NCBI GenBank assembly: GCA_965279255.1
Contig: OZ257146.1
Coordinates: 1,364,001-1,428,000 of the forward strand
Length of the DNA: 64,000 nucleotides
Source: CAMFLJ01 sp965279255
GTDB lineage: Bacteria > Actinomycetota > Acidimicrobiia > Acidimicrobiales > Acidimicrobilacustridaceae
Reading direction: 5' to 3'
Shown: positions 25,268 through 33,089 of the stretch, piece after piece
Layout of the letters: every line of letters starts with the position of its first letter
How positions within the stretch are numbered: the first letter of the stretch is position 1
Notes under the pieces: model-generated
The model's input: the letters and a program-made list of their open reading frames with translations, nothing else
Told to the model about the DNA's origin: nothing
Database searches by the model: none
Translations under genes and position numbers: made by a program

Positions 25268-26992
25268 TCAGCCCTCGGCGGGGGCCTCGGGCTCCGCGGC
25301 CGGTTCGGGATCCGCCGTGGCCTCGACCTCGGTGGCGGGCTCGGCGGTCTCAGCGGCCGGCGCCTCGGCAGGTGCCTCGGTCACGGGCTCGGCCGGGGCC
25401 TCGTCGGCGGGAGCCTGAGCAGGGGCCTCGTCGGCGGGAGCCTGAGCAGGGGCCTCGTCGGCGGGAGCCTCAGGAGGGGCCTCGGTGGTGGTTGCCGGAG
25501 CCTCAGCGGCCTCGGCCTCGGGGACCTCTGGCTCGGCCGGGGCCTCGATGGCGGCGACGGGCTGCTCTCCGGCGTCGAGGGCGACGGGCGGCGGGTCACC
25601 GGCATCGAGGGCCGGCGCGGGTGCGGCGTCGGCCGGCGGCGTCGGAGCCGCGTCGCCGGGGGCGGGGGGCTTGGAGCCGATGCCACCCGGAGGCGGCGGC
25701 GGGAGCTTCACGGTGCCGGGCCGGGGGCCCTGACCCTGGCCCTTGCCCTTGGGACGGCCACGGCCCTTGGACGGGGCCGCGGGCGCCTCGATGCCGAACA
25801 GCGCGGCGATCTTGGGCAGGCGGGACGCCAGCTTCTTGAGGGCGGCCAGCAGCTCGTCGGAGGGCTCAGCGGGGATGCCCTCGGGCACGACCTGGCCCCG
25901 GACGGGGGAGTATGCCAGGGCGTCGAGCACCGTGGCGTAGCGGTCGGAGCCGGTGTCGGCGGTGAGCGACTTGGCGGTCTCCTCGGCGAGGCGGGTGGCC
26001 AGCTCGGGAGGGAACGGCGTGCCGGCCTTCGGGGGCCGCGAGCTCACCCGCAGGGCGCGCACGACGCGACCCGAGGTGAGGGTCTCGTCGATCTCGGCCA
26101 GCCAGGCGGCGTGCTCGGCGTCGACGCGCTCGGCGAGGCCGGTGCGCAGCTTCTCGGCCAGCTCCCGGGTCTCCTCGTCGCGGGCGGCGACGTCGGCGGC
26201 GACCACGACCGAGCGCAGGTCGCGCAGGTCGAGCTCGGCCATCTCGGCGAGGGCGGCCTCGGCCTTGTCGCGCCACTCGGCGGTGCGCAGGGCGGGCATG
26301 ATCTGCTCGGCCAGCGCCACCAGCGGCTCGGGGTTGATCTCGGGCTTGCCCTCGGCCTTGTTGGACTCGTTCTGCTTCTCGACGGCCTGGCGCACGGCGG
26401 GGATGCCGCCCTTGAGCACCTGCTCGGCGATCGGCTTCTGCTCCTCGGGCAGGCTGGCCAGCACCTCGTTGCGGTGGGTGCGGCCGGCGCGCAGGCGCTT
26501 CGGCTTCGGCTTGGGCTCGGGGGCCGGCCGCGGCGGGCGGGCCGGACGGTCGCGGCGCTCGCCCGACGGGGCGTCGCCGTCGCGGCGGGGCCGGCGGTCG
26601 CGATCGCCACCGGGACGCCCGTCGCGGTCGCCACCGGGGCGGCCCGGGCGGTCGCCGTCACGACGGGGGCGACGGTCGCGGTCGCCGTCACGGCCACCGC
26701 GGCCCTTGGGGGCGAGCTGGGTGGTGACGAGCTGGTCGTCGCGCTTGGGCGAGCCGATGATCTCGATGCGCTCGGGCTCCTTGCGGGCCCCCTTGGGCGG
26801 CAGCACCGCGGTGATGACGATGCCGTCGATCATGAAGTCGGCGTCGGCGCGCACGACGTCACCGACCTTGGCGCCCTCGTAGAGGAGCGACCCCTGCAGG
26901 TCCCCCTTGGGCTGCTTGGCTCCGGCGGCACGCCAGGTCCAGGTGCCGTCTTCGCGACTGCTGGTGAGCTCGACTTCGATCCTGCGAGACAT
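25268..26992 (-). CDS. Large low-complexity conserved protein, possible nucleic-acid binding
   Basis: 574 residues, no named family recognised. Residues ~1-80 form a compact beta-rich region (RIEVELTSSREDGTWTWRAA; VGDVVRADADFMIDGIVITAV) that could be OB-like. Residues ~95-150 are an Arg/Asp/Gly repeat region (RDGDRDRRPRRDGDRPGRPG), typical of RNA-binding disorder. A helical domain spans about 165-395, and the last ~180 residues are Pro/Ala/Glu-rich with a 9-residue tandem repeat (APADEAPAQ). Highly charged N-terminal basic and C-terminal acidic halves suggest a scaffolding role; this is inference. ATG with a -10 at 9 nt. Confidence 0.6.
   Translation of the reverse strand: MSRRIEVELTSSREDGTWTWRAAGAKQPKGDLQGSLLYEGAKVGDVVRADADFMIDGIVITAVLPPKGARKEPERIEIIGSPKRDDQLVTTQLAPKGRGGRDGDRDRRPRRDGDRPGRPGGDRDGRPGGDRDRRPRRDGDAPSGERRDRPARPPRPAPEPKPKPKRLRAGRTHRNEVLASLPEEQKPIAEQVLKGGIPAVRQAVEKQNESNKAEGKPEINPEPLVALAEQIMPALRTAEWRDKAEAALAEMAELDLRDLRSVVVAADVAARDEETRELAEKLRTGLAERVDAEHAAWLAEIDETLTSGRVVRALRVSSRPPKAGTPFPPELATRLAEETAKSLTADTGSDRYATVLDALAYSPVRGQVVPEGIPAEPSDELLAALKKLASRLPKIAALFGIEAPAAPSKGRGRPKGKGQGQGPRPGTVKLPPPPPGGIGSKPPAPGDAAPTPPADAAPAPALDAGDPPPVALDAGEQPVAAIEAPAEPEVPEAEAAEAPATTTEAPPEAPADEAPAQAPADEAPAQAPADEAPAEPVTEAPAEAPAAETAEPATEVEATADPEPAAEPEAPAEG
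25398..25478 (-). repeat. 27-bp in-frame tandem repeat, three units
   Basis: Two perfect units and a third with mismatches at its end, beginning at 25398, 25425 and 25452. On the coding (minus) strand each encodes APADEAPAQ-type sequence in the acidic tail of the large low-complexity protein. Prone to copy-number change. Confidence 0.8.
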
Positions 26993-27001
26993 AGGGCGCC
27001 C

Positions 27002-27007
27002 ACGCTA
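27002..27007 (-). promoter_or_regulatory. -10 element for the 25268-26992 gene
   Basis: TAGCGT (minus strand) 9 nt before ATG 26992; at or near leaderless spacing. Confidence 0.5.
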
Positions 27008-27061
27008 TCCCCCCACCGGAGGGGTGGCGAACGGTCTCCGCGCCGACCCGGGCCGCTTCCG

Positions 27062-27067
27062 TAGGAT
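27062..27067 (+). promoter_or_regulatory. Leaderless -10 element for the histidine phosphatase gene
   Basis: TAGGAT ends 6 nt before ATG 27074. Confidence 0.6.
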
Positions 27068-27073
27068 CACGCC

Positions 27074-27784
27074 ATGACCGAGACGAGCGACGACGACCGG
27101 GTCGAGTACGGGCAGCGGCCCTTCGAGGCGCCCCCGGGGGCCACCGAGATCCTCCTGGTCCGCCACGGGCAGTCGGCCCCGTTCGTCGAGGGTGAGCCGT
27201 TCCCGATGGTCGACGGCCAGGGCGACCCGCCGCTCACCGAGTTCGGCCACTGGCAGGCCGAGCAGGTGGGGGAGCGGTTGGCCGGCCTCACCGTCGACGC
27301 CATCTACGTGACCACGCTGCGGCGCACCCACCAGACGGCGGCGCCGCTCGCCGGTCGCCTGGGCATCACCCCGGTGGTGGAGGCCGACCTGCGGGAGATC
27401 CACCTGGGGGAGTGGGAGGGCGGGCTGTTCCGGGTGAAGGTGGCCCAGGGCGACCCCAAGATGGCGGAGGTCAACGCCAAGCAGGAGTGGGGCATCATCC
27501 CCGGCGGCGAGCGCTCCGAAGACCTGCGGGCGCGGGTGCGGGCCGGCATCGAGCGGATCCACGGGCGCCACCCCGGCCAGCGAGTCGTCGTGGTGAGCCA
27601 CGGCGGGGCCATCGGGGCGGTGCTGGCCGAGGCGTCGGGCGCCGACACCTTCGCGTTCGCGGCCTCGGACAACGGCTCGATCAGCCACCTGATCGTGGTG
27701 GGTGAGCGCTGGATCGTGCGCCGCTACAACGACACCGGGCACCTCGCCGGCGAGCTCTCCGCCGCCGCCGAGGCGCCCACCTGA
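27074..27784 (+). CDS. Histidine phosphatase family protein
   Basis: A 236-residue phosphoglycerate-mutase-like fold. The catalytic RHG is in LLVRHGQSAP (about residue 35), the second Arg in YVTTLRRTHQTAAPL, the acid Glu in LREIHLGEWEGG and the second catalytic His in VVVSHGGAIGAVL. The substrate is unassigned. It is transcribed divergently from the large low-complexity gene, 81 bp apart. Confidence 0.88.
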   Translation: MTETSDDDRVEYGQRPFEAPPGATEILLVRHGQSAPFVEGEPFPMVDGQGDPPLTEFGHWQAEQVGERLAGLTVDAIYVTTLRRTHQTAAPLAGRLGITPVVEADLREIHLGEWEGGLFRVKVAQGDPKMAEVNAKQEWGIIPGGERSEDLRARVRAGIERIHGRHPGQRVVVVSHGGAIGAVLAEASGADTFAFAASDNGSISHLIVVGERWIVRRYNDTGHLAGELSAAAEAPT

Positions 27785-27840
27785 GCGCGTCGCCCACGGG
27801 CTCGGGGGAAGGAACGAGGGCGACACGAGAGGAGGCCACG

Positions 27841-28302
27841 ATGAGCCGACAGGTCCAGATCACCTTCGATGCCCACGATCCGCGTGCGCTCTCGACGTTC
27901 TGGCGCGACGTGCTGGGGTACGTGCACCCGGGCCCGCCCGGCGTGGAGGTGCCGGAGGGCGCCGACCCGCTCGACGCCTGGGACGAGTTCCTCGCGCGCG
28001 TCGGCGTGCCGGATGACCAGTGGAACTCGCGCTCGGCCATCGAGGACCCGCAGGGGAGTGGGCCCCGCCTGTTCTTCCAGCAGGTCCCGGAGGACAAGGT
28101 CGTGAAGAACCGCGTGCACCTCGACGTCCGGGCCGCCCCGGGCCTGCGGGGCGAGGAGCGCATGGCCGCCCTCGAGGCCGAGCACGACCGCCTGGTGGCC
28201 CTCGGGGCGAGGAGGCTGCGCCGAGTCGAGGCCGATCCGCCGATGGACGAGGGGTTCATCGTCATGGCCGACCCGGAGGGCAACGAGTTCTGCCTCGACT
28301 GA
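27841..28302 (+). CDS. VOC family (glyoxalase-like) protein
   Basis: 153 residues with the paired beta-alpha-beta-beta-beta units of the vicinal oxygen chelate fold: N-terminal VQITFDAHDPRALSTFWRDVLGY and C-terminal MADPEGNEFCLD. The metal-binding set seen in true glyoxalases is only partly recognisable, so it may bind rather than convert a small molecule. Strong GAGAGGAGG ribosome-binding site before ATG 27841. Confidence 0.8.
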   Translation: MSRQVQITFDAHDPRALSTFWRDVLGYVHPGPPGVEVPEGADPLDAWDEFLARVGVPDDQWNSRSAIEDPQGSGPRLFFQQVPEDKVVKNRVHLDVRAAPGLRGEERMAALEAEHDRLVALGARRLRRVEADPPMDEGFIVMADPEGNEFCLD

Positions 28303-28312
28303 CGAGCAGCCC

Positions 28313-28759
28313 TCAGGCGTCGACGGCCTCGGTCGGATTGGTGGGATCGGTCTCCGCCGGTGTGGCCCGCCGGGTGGTGCGAGCTGCCGGCAGGGCGGCG
28401 ACGGCCATGACCAGCGCGAGGGCGGCCTCGATGCCGAGGGCCACCGCCCACCACGTCGGGCGCCGCACCTCCATCAGCTGGTCCGGGGCACCCTGGCGGA
28501 TCACCACCATCTCGCTCCACGTCGCGCTGTAGACGGCCCAGCCGGCGTACCAGAGGGTGCCGAACGCCCCAAGGACGACGAGGGCGATCGCTCGCCGCCG
28601 GCGGCCCTTCCAGGCCCCGATGGCGAGCCAGCAGAGCAGGCCGGCCAGGGGCCACGTCAGGTAGTACCGGTTGATCGCCAGCAGGAAGTACACGGCGAAC
28701 AGCCACGCCGCCACCGCCGAGACCCGTTGGGGCCACACCCGTCGTCGCTGCTCCGCCAT
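28313..28759 (-). CDS. Small multi-pass membrane protein, unknown function
   Basis: 148 residues with four likely membrane helices (about 12-30, 34-50, 57-77 and 105-125) and a short Thr/Pro-rich tail. It resembles nothing I can name. The first two helices are separated by NRYYLTWP, and a basic WKGRRRRAI loop sits between helices 2 and 3, suggesting a cytoplasmic loop. ATG 28759 has a -10 at leaderless distance. It converges with the VOC gene. Confidence 0.6.
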   Translation of the reverse strand: MAEQRRRVWPQRVSAVAAWLFAVYFLLAINRYYLTWPLAGLLCWLAIGAWKGRRRRAIALVVLGAFGTLWYAGWAVYSATWSEMVVIRQGAPDQLMEVRRPTWWAVALGIEAALALVMAVAALPAARTTRRATPAETDPTNPTEAVDA

Positions 28760-28765
28760 GGCGAC

Positions 28766-28771
28766 AGGCTA
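28766..28771 (-). promoter_or_regulatory. Leaderless -10 element for the 28313-28759 gene
   Basis: TAGCCT (minus strand) ends 6 nt before ATG 28759. Confidence 0.6.
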
Positions 28772-28806
28772 GGGGCCGGGAGGGGAGGGCTTCCGCCCGG
28801 CGCTCG

Positions 28807-28812
28807 TACCCT
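28807..28812 (+). promoter_or_regulatory. Leaderless -10 element for the 28819 gene
   Basis: TACCCT ends 6 nt before ATG 28819. Confidence 0.55.
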
Positions 28813-28818
28813 CGATCC

Positions 28819-29226
28819 ATGGCCCAGGGAACGAACAAGGACGTCCACGGCATCAGCCGGCTCTTCCACTCCATCGACGACCTCACCTCGAAGGCGGGGG
28901 CCTCGGCGCTGGTCCTGGCTGCGGTCGCCGTGGTCGTGGTCCTGATCTTCGTGCTCGGGGTGACCTCCGCGCTGGAGTACGGCTTCACCGCCGTGGCCAG
29001 TGGCATCACCCTCGTGATGGTGTTCGTCATCCAGCACACCCAGGCCCGTCAGCAGCTGGCGGTCCAGATGAAGCTGGACGAGCTCTTGCGGGCGCTGCCC
29101 CAGGCCGACGACCACTTCGTCCGCATCGAGGTCGGGCCCGAGGACGAGCTCGAGGCGCTGGAGCAGCGCACCGAGGCCCACCGCATCGCCCTGCGCCAGG
29201 AGGACCAGGAGCCGTCGGAGCCCTGA
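28819..29226 (+). CDS. Low-affinity iron permease (Fet4-like) family protein
   Basis: 135 residues with two membrane helices (about 32-50 and 56-72) separated by a short loop, then VFVIQHTQARQQLAVQMKLD and a helical acidic tail (KLDELLRALPQADDHFVRIE). The QHTQxRxxxxxxxKLDELLRA signature is typical of bacterial low-affinity iron permease domain proteins (PF04120), which are short relatives of yeast Fet4. Iron transport by this short form is not demonstrated for the bacterial family. Confidence 0.75.
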   Translation: MAQGTNKDVHGISRLFHSIDDLTSKAGASALVLAAVAVVVVLIFVLGVTSALEYGFTAVASGITLVMVFVIQHTQARQQLAVQMKLDELLRALPQADDHFVRIEVGPEDELEALEQRTEAHRIALRQEDQEPSEP

Positions 29227-29255
29227 GATCCCTTCGACCGGCCACGGGCCCCGAG

Positions 29256-29261
29256 TAGCGT
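29256..29261 (+). promoter_or_regulatory. Leaderless -10 element for the lipoprotein gene
   Basis: TAGCGT ends 6 nt before GTG 29268. Confidence 0.55.
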
Positions 29262-29267
29262 CCGACC

Positions 29268-29795
29268 GTGGGAAGGCACTGGGTGACGGCCCTGGCGGCG
29301 GGTGTGGTGGCCCTGGGGCTCGTCGGGTGCGGATCGGAGTCGACGCCGGCCACGGCGACGGCCACCACCGGGCTGCCGCCCACCTTCGTGCCCCTGCAGT
29401 CGACGACGACCACCATCGACCCCTACGGGGTGATCGCCGTCGAGGCCGACGGGAAGGTGCTCGCCGCCATCGAGGCCGACCGCAGCGGCGCCGATGCCAT
29501 GGCCGGGAGGATCCTCGCCGAGCTGGGGAGCCGGCGCTGCGTCCCCGCCTCGACGGTCGACCTGGGTCCGCTCACCAGCGCGGGGGACTGGAACGAGGTC
29601 TGCGTTGGCGTGGACGGCGACTCGCTCTCGATCACCGGGGTCGACCACGTCCCGAACATCACCTTCGGTCCGACGCACCCGTACTCGCCGGACACCTGTT
29701 ACGGGCACCTCGTCGGCAACTGGTGGTCCTGGTACTCGGGGAGCGGCGACGCGATGACGCCCTGCATGCCCGACTACACCTTCCAGGGAGCTTGA
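29268..29795 (+). CDS. Predicted lipoprotein, unknown function
   Basis: 175 residues with a signal peptide ending in the lipobox LVGC (Cys near residue 22), then a Thr-rich linker and a compact domain with four further cysteines (RRCVP, EVCVG, TCYGH, PCMPD) that could form two disulfides. The C-terminal YSPDTCYGHLVGNWWSWYSG is unusually rich in aromatic residues. Not recognised. It is the last gene before the dif-like site, which begins 4 bp after its stop. Confidence 0.6.
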   Translation: MGRHWVTALAAGVVALGLVGCGSESTPATATATTGLPPTFVPLQSTTTTIDPYGVIAVEADGKVLAAIEADRSGADAMAGRILAELGSRRCVPASTVDLGPLTSAGDWNEVCVGVDGDSLSITGVDHVPNITFGPTHPYSPDTCYGHLVGNWWSWYSGSGDAMTPCMPDYTFQGA

Positions 29796-29799
29796 CCCT

Positions 29800-29827
29800 T
29801 TCGCCGATAATCCTCGTTATGTAAAGT
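29800..29827. other. Candidate dif site (XerC/XerD recombination site, replication terminus)
   Basis: 28 bp: an 11-bp arm TTCGCCGATAA, a 6-bp centre TCCTCG and an 11-bp arm TTATGTAAAGT. The right arm matches the E. coli XerD-side arm (TTATGTTAAAT) at 9 of 11 positions and the left arm ends in the conserved ATAA. The AT-rich site stands out in very GC-rich sequence, and gene orientation bias flips at this point (29+/5- to the left, 10+/20- to the right). Confidence 0.7.
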
Positions 29828-30122
29828 GAGGCGGCAGGAAAGCCCAGGTCAGGAACAGCCTTCCGAAGCGGGCACCGGCGATGACCACACACGCTCGCCT
29901 CCACCCGCGGCCCGAAGGACGCCTCCGGAGGCACCGGCCACCGGGTTCCGGTGCCGTCGGCCTTCGGAGCCGGCGGCCGGGTCCCTGGATGATGCCTGGC
30001 GCCGATCGAACGCCGATCGCCGGGAGCCCTGCGGCGAGTCGGGCGTCCTGGGAAGCGCTCGAAGGCTCGAGCCGACCGGAGGGCCGACGATCGACTCACT
30101 CCTCCGCTCCACCCCACGCGGT
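29828..30122. other. Gene-free region to the right of the dif-like site
   Basis: No convincing coding sequence on either strand; the open frames have shadow-like composition. It contains a perfect GCCTCC/GGAGGC palindrome near 29920 and other GC-rich inverted repeats but no recognised RNA family. Confidence 0.5.
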
Positions 30123-30148
30123 CTCATAACGTCAAGTGACGTAATGAG
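30123..30148. repeat. AT-richer palindrome near the dif-like site
   Basis: CTCATAACGTC and GACGTAATGAG pair at 10 of 11 positions around AAGT. The segment TAACGTCAAGTGA shares 10 of 13 positions with TTATGTAAAGTGA at the dif-like site, so it may be a related recombination or protein-binding site. Confidence 0.4.
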
Positions 30149-30187
30149 GCCGGGCGCAGGGTGGTCGACGGGCTCGCCGTCGCGCGA

Positions 30188-31876
30188 TCAGCTCGGCTTC
30201 GCGCCGCAGGCGACCGTGGCCGTGCCGATGGCCGTGATCAGCTTCGCCCTCACCTGGTCGGGGTCGGCACTGGCGCCCAGGTCCTCGGTGTCGACGACGG
30301 CGACGCCACGATCGGCGATGCATCGAGCGGCCGTCATCGTGAGGCGGGCCTCGAGCGCCTGGCGCTCCAGTTCGAGGCGCAGAGAGGCCAGACTGATCGC
30401 CTCCTGCGAGTTCTCGACCCCGGCCGCCACGCTGTCGCTCCCCGGGTCGCACACACCCAGCACGACGGTGTTCTCGGCCGAGCCCGCTCGGGCATACGTC
30501 TGTTCGTCCGTGGTCGGAGGCCCGGCGGCCAGCCAGGCCTGCAGCGATGCGGTCATCGATGCGGCGGCCGCGGCATCGGTGGCGCGGATCACCGAGACGG
30601 TGCAGGTCCGCCCGCCGAGCTCGTAGGTTGCGGAGGAGTCGCCGTCCCACGAGTCGGCGAAGGCGAGGGCGGGGTGGAGCCCGATGCGCCGGGCGAGGAC
30701 GATGTCCCAGAACAGGGCGCCGTTGGTGTCCTCGGGCCCCTGGGCGGTCGCCCCCTCGGGCAGGTCCGGCAACGTCACCGGCTCCGGTGCGTCCTCGGAG
30801 AGCCGACGCGGATCGAGGATCTGCACGTCGGCCGTGGGCGGCTTCAGGAAGGCCTGGTTGACCTCGCTGTTCCCGCCTCTCGCCACGAGGACTCCGACGG
30901 CAGGCTCGCCCAGGAGATAGGGCGCGCTGTTGGCCGCCACCAGAGCGTCCGGCATCTTGGCGAGGCCCGAATCGTCGAAGCCGCTCTGGCGCTCGTCCTC
31001 GATGGCGGTCTGCTCGGACTCTGGGAGCTGGTCGAGGTACGCCTGGCGGATTCGGCTGGCATCGCCCTCGACGATCGAGCGGACCGCCCCCGGGTCAGGT
31101 GAGTCCTTCAGCATCTCCTCCAACCCGAAGTGCTGGTCCTGCAGCACGTGCACCAGCTCGTGGGCGAGGGTCGCCTTCACCGCTGGCGTGATCTCGGTGC
31201 CGCGCACGTAGATCTTCTCGTCCTTCGGGGAGTAGTAGGCCAGCGTCCCAGCGCTCTGGATGTCGCTGGTGGTGTCGACGAGGTCGACCGACCCGTCGAT
31301 GAGGCCGAACGCCCGGAGCTGGGCCTCGGCGGTCGTGACGTTCTGGAGGTCCTCCTCGTCGAGTTGGGTCTCGTCGACCCGGACCGAAGCGGCGAACTCG
31401 TCCTCGGGTACGAGCACGACCTCGACCGGGTGCTTGAAGTCGAGGCCCCGTGCCTTCTGGTCGAAGGCCACGAGGTCGGTGACCCGCGGATCCCACGTCG
31501 ACGGGTAGGCATCACCCCGGGACAGCACGACCGCGACACCGACCCCGATCAGCAGCACCACCACCGCCGCTCCCCCGACGAGCCACCAGCGGGACCGCCG
31601 GCGACCACCGGCCGGGGGCTCGGCAGGCGGCGGCGGCAGGGGCGGCAAAGGCAGCGAGGACTGTGTGGCCTGGGCCTGGGCGGCCCGCCGGTCCTGGGCC
31701 GACGGCTCGGACGCCGGCGGCGGGCTCTCGGTTCCCTCCGACCACACCGGCACCTCGGCGGCGGCATGGGTGTGCTCGCTCCAGGCACTGCCGTCCCACC
31801 ACCGCAGCTGTGAGGGGTCGCCCGGATCGGGGTACCAGCCGGAAGGGCCCACCGGGCCCGAGGTCTCGTTCGTCAT
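30188..31876 (-). CDS. Membrane-anchored metallopeptidase-like protein with N-terminal DUF2510
   Basis: 562 residues. The N-terminal GWYPDPGDPSQLRWWDGSAW (about 11-30) is a DUF2510 motif, followed by a Pro/Ser-rich linker, one membrane helix (WWLVGGAAVVVLLIGVGVAV) and a large extracytoplasmic domain. That domain contains AHELVHVLQDQHFGLEE, an HExxH zinc-peptidase motif, near residue 250. A third ligand is not certain. Two Cys (RTCTV, GVCDP) may form a disulfide. Probably a surface metalloprotease or an inactive relative. ATG 31876 precedes the DUF2510 motif; a GTG two codons upstream is an alternative. Confidence 0.7.
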   Translation of the reverse strand: MTNETSGPVGPSGWYPDPGDPSQLRWWDGSAWSEHTHAAAEVPVWSEGTESPPPASEPSAQDRRAAQAQATQSSLPLPPLPPPPAEPPAGGRRRSRWWLVGGAAVVVLLIGVGVAVVLSRGDAYPSTWDPRVTDLVAFDQKARGLDFKHPVEVVLVPEDEFAASVRVDETQLDEEDLQNVTTAEAQLRAFGLIDGSVDLVDTTSDIQSAGTLAYYSPKDEKIYVRGTEITPAVKATLAHELVHVLQDQHFGLEEMLKDSPDPGAVRSIVEGDASRIRQAYLDQLPESEQTAIEDERQSGFDDSGLAKMPDALVAANSAPYLLGEPAVGVLVARGGNSEVNQAFLKPPTADVQILDPRRLSEDAPEPVTLPDLPEGATAQGPEDTNGALFWDIVLARRIGLHPALAFADSWDGDSSATYELGGRTCTVSVIRATDAAAAASMTASLQAWLAAGPPTTDEQTYARAGSAENTVVLGVCDPGSDSVAAGVENSQEAISLASLRLELERQALEARLTMTAARCIADRGVAVVDTEDLGASADPDQVRAKLITAIGTATVACGAKPS

Positions 31877-32093
31877 GGTCACCGCCGGGTGAGAAGGGGG
31901 ATCTGCCGGATCCGTGGTCGGACCGGCACCGCGCGTGGTCGAGCGTATCCCCCGGTCGCGCTGCCGGACCACCACCGCTACATCGGGTGGTCCCCACCTG
32001 TGGGCCGAGCGGTGTCCGGTCACGGGCGACCGCGCTACGGTCCTGCCGCCTGCGACTCGCGACCTCGGACTCGCGACGGGCGACTCAGGGGGA

Positions 32094-33089
32094 ATGCCAC
32101 ACGTGGTCAGGTTCGTAGAGAGCACCATCACGTTCCCGTACACCCGGTCCCTCGGACCGGTGACGGGTGCGTTCATGACGGCGCTCACCGAGAAGCGGAT
32201 CCTCGGGATCCGCTGCGGTGACGGCGTCCTCGTGCCGCCGATGGAATGGGATCCGGCGACCGGGGCCGAGCTGGCCCACGACTTCGTCGACGTCGGCCCG
32301 GCCGGCACCGTCCAGTCGTGGACCTGGGTGCCCCAGCCCACCGAGCAGCACCCGCTCGACCACCCGTTCGCCTTCGCCTTCATCACCCTCGACGGGGCCT
32401 CGACGCCGCTGCTGTACGCCGTCGACGCCGGCTCCCCCGAGGCGATCAGCGAGGGCATGCGGGTCGCCCCGCGCTGGAAGGGCGAGCGGATCGGCCACAT
32501 CACCGACATCGTCAGCTTCGTCCCGGGTGAGGAGCCCGAGGTCGACGGCGACGACCAGGGCCCGGCCGCCGAGGCCGTGACGATGATGGACTACCTCGCC
32601 TCCATCACCTACAAGAACCCGGTCCCCCCGGCGTTCGACTTCGTGGTCGGCGCCTCCAAGGACCACCGCCTCATCGGCTTCGAGTGCCCGGTCTGTGGCC
32701 GGGTCTACGCCGGTGGGCGGGGCGTGTGCCCCATCGACTCCCTCGAGTTCACCGAGGAGCACGCCGTAGATCTGCCCCACACCGGCACGATCACCAACCA
32801 CGTGGTGATCACGCCCGTCCAGTACCCGGGCCAGACCGAGACCGAGCCCTTCGCCCGTGTCTTCGTGCTGCTCGACGGCTTCGACGTCGTCCTCGGCTAC
32901 CAGCCCACCTTCAACCTCCCGGTGGAGGACGTCGCCGTCGGCGTGCGGGTGAAGGCCGTGTGGACCCCCGCCGGCGAGGACATCGACGAGGGCGGCACCA
33001 TGGGCGGCGCCTTCGGTGCCCTCATCGGGTGGGAGCCCTCGGGCGAGCCCGCCGTCGACGACCTCGACCTCACGAACAGGATCTTCTGA
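32094..33089 (+). CDS. DUF35/OB-fold acyl-CoA-binding protein (thiolase partner)
   Basis: 331 residues, apparently two DUF35-like modules. The C-terminal module has a rubredoxin-like zinc ribbon (CPVCGRVYAGGRGVCPID, about 205-222) followed by an OB fold. The N-terminal module (FPYTRSLGPVTGAFMTALTE...RCGDGVLVPP) has lost three of the four zinc cysteines. DUF35 proteins partner with thiolase-like enzymes in steroid side-chain and fatty acid degradation. ATG 32094 follows a G-rich ribosome-binding site. The stop overlaps the next start (TGATG), so the three genes to 35271 form an operon. Confidence 0.8.
   Translation: MPHVVRFVESTITFPYTRSLGPVTGAFMTALTEKRILGIRCGDGVLVPPMEWDPATGAELAHDFVDVGPAGTVQSWTWVPQPTEQHPLDHPFAFAFITLDGASTPLLYAVDAGSPEAISEGMRVAPRWKGERIGHITDIVSFVPGEEPEVDGDDQGPAAEAVTMMDYLASITYKNPVPPAFDFVVGASKDHRLIGFECPVCGRVYAGGRGVCPIDSLEFTEEHAVDLPHTGTITNHVVITPVQYPGQTETEPFARVFVLLDGFDVVLGYQPTFNLPVEDVAVGVRVKAVWTPAGEDIDEGGTMGGAFGALIGWEPSGEPAVDDLDLTNRIF

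Noticed and set aside
25398..25478. Tandem 27-bp units considered as a CRISPR array
   Set aside because: Units are directly adjacent with no spacers, in frame inside a coding region and encode a repeat peptide.
29828..30122. Gene-free region considered as a third cobalamin riboswitch or other structured RNA
   Set aside because: Lacks the aptamer core blocks seen at 37.5 and 39.1 kb; only scattered GC-rich inverted repeats remain.
31914..32093. Upstream extension of the DUF35 gene
   Set aside because: The extra residues are low-complexity and lie outside the fold; ATG 32094 has a ribosome-binding site and matches family length.
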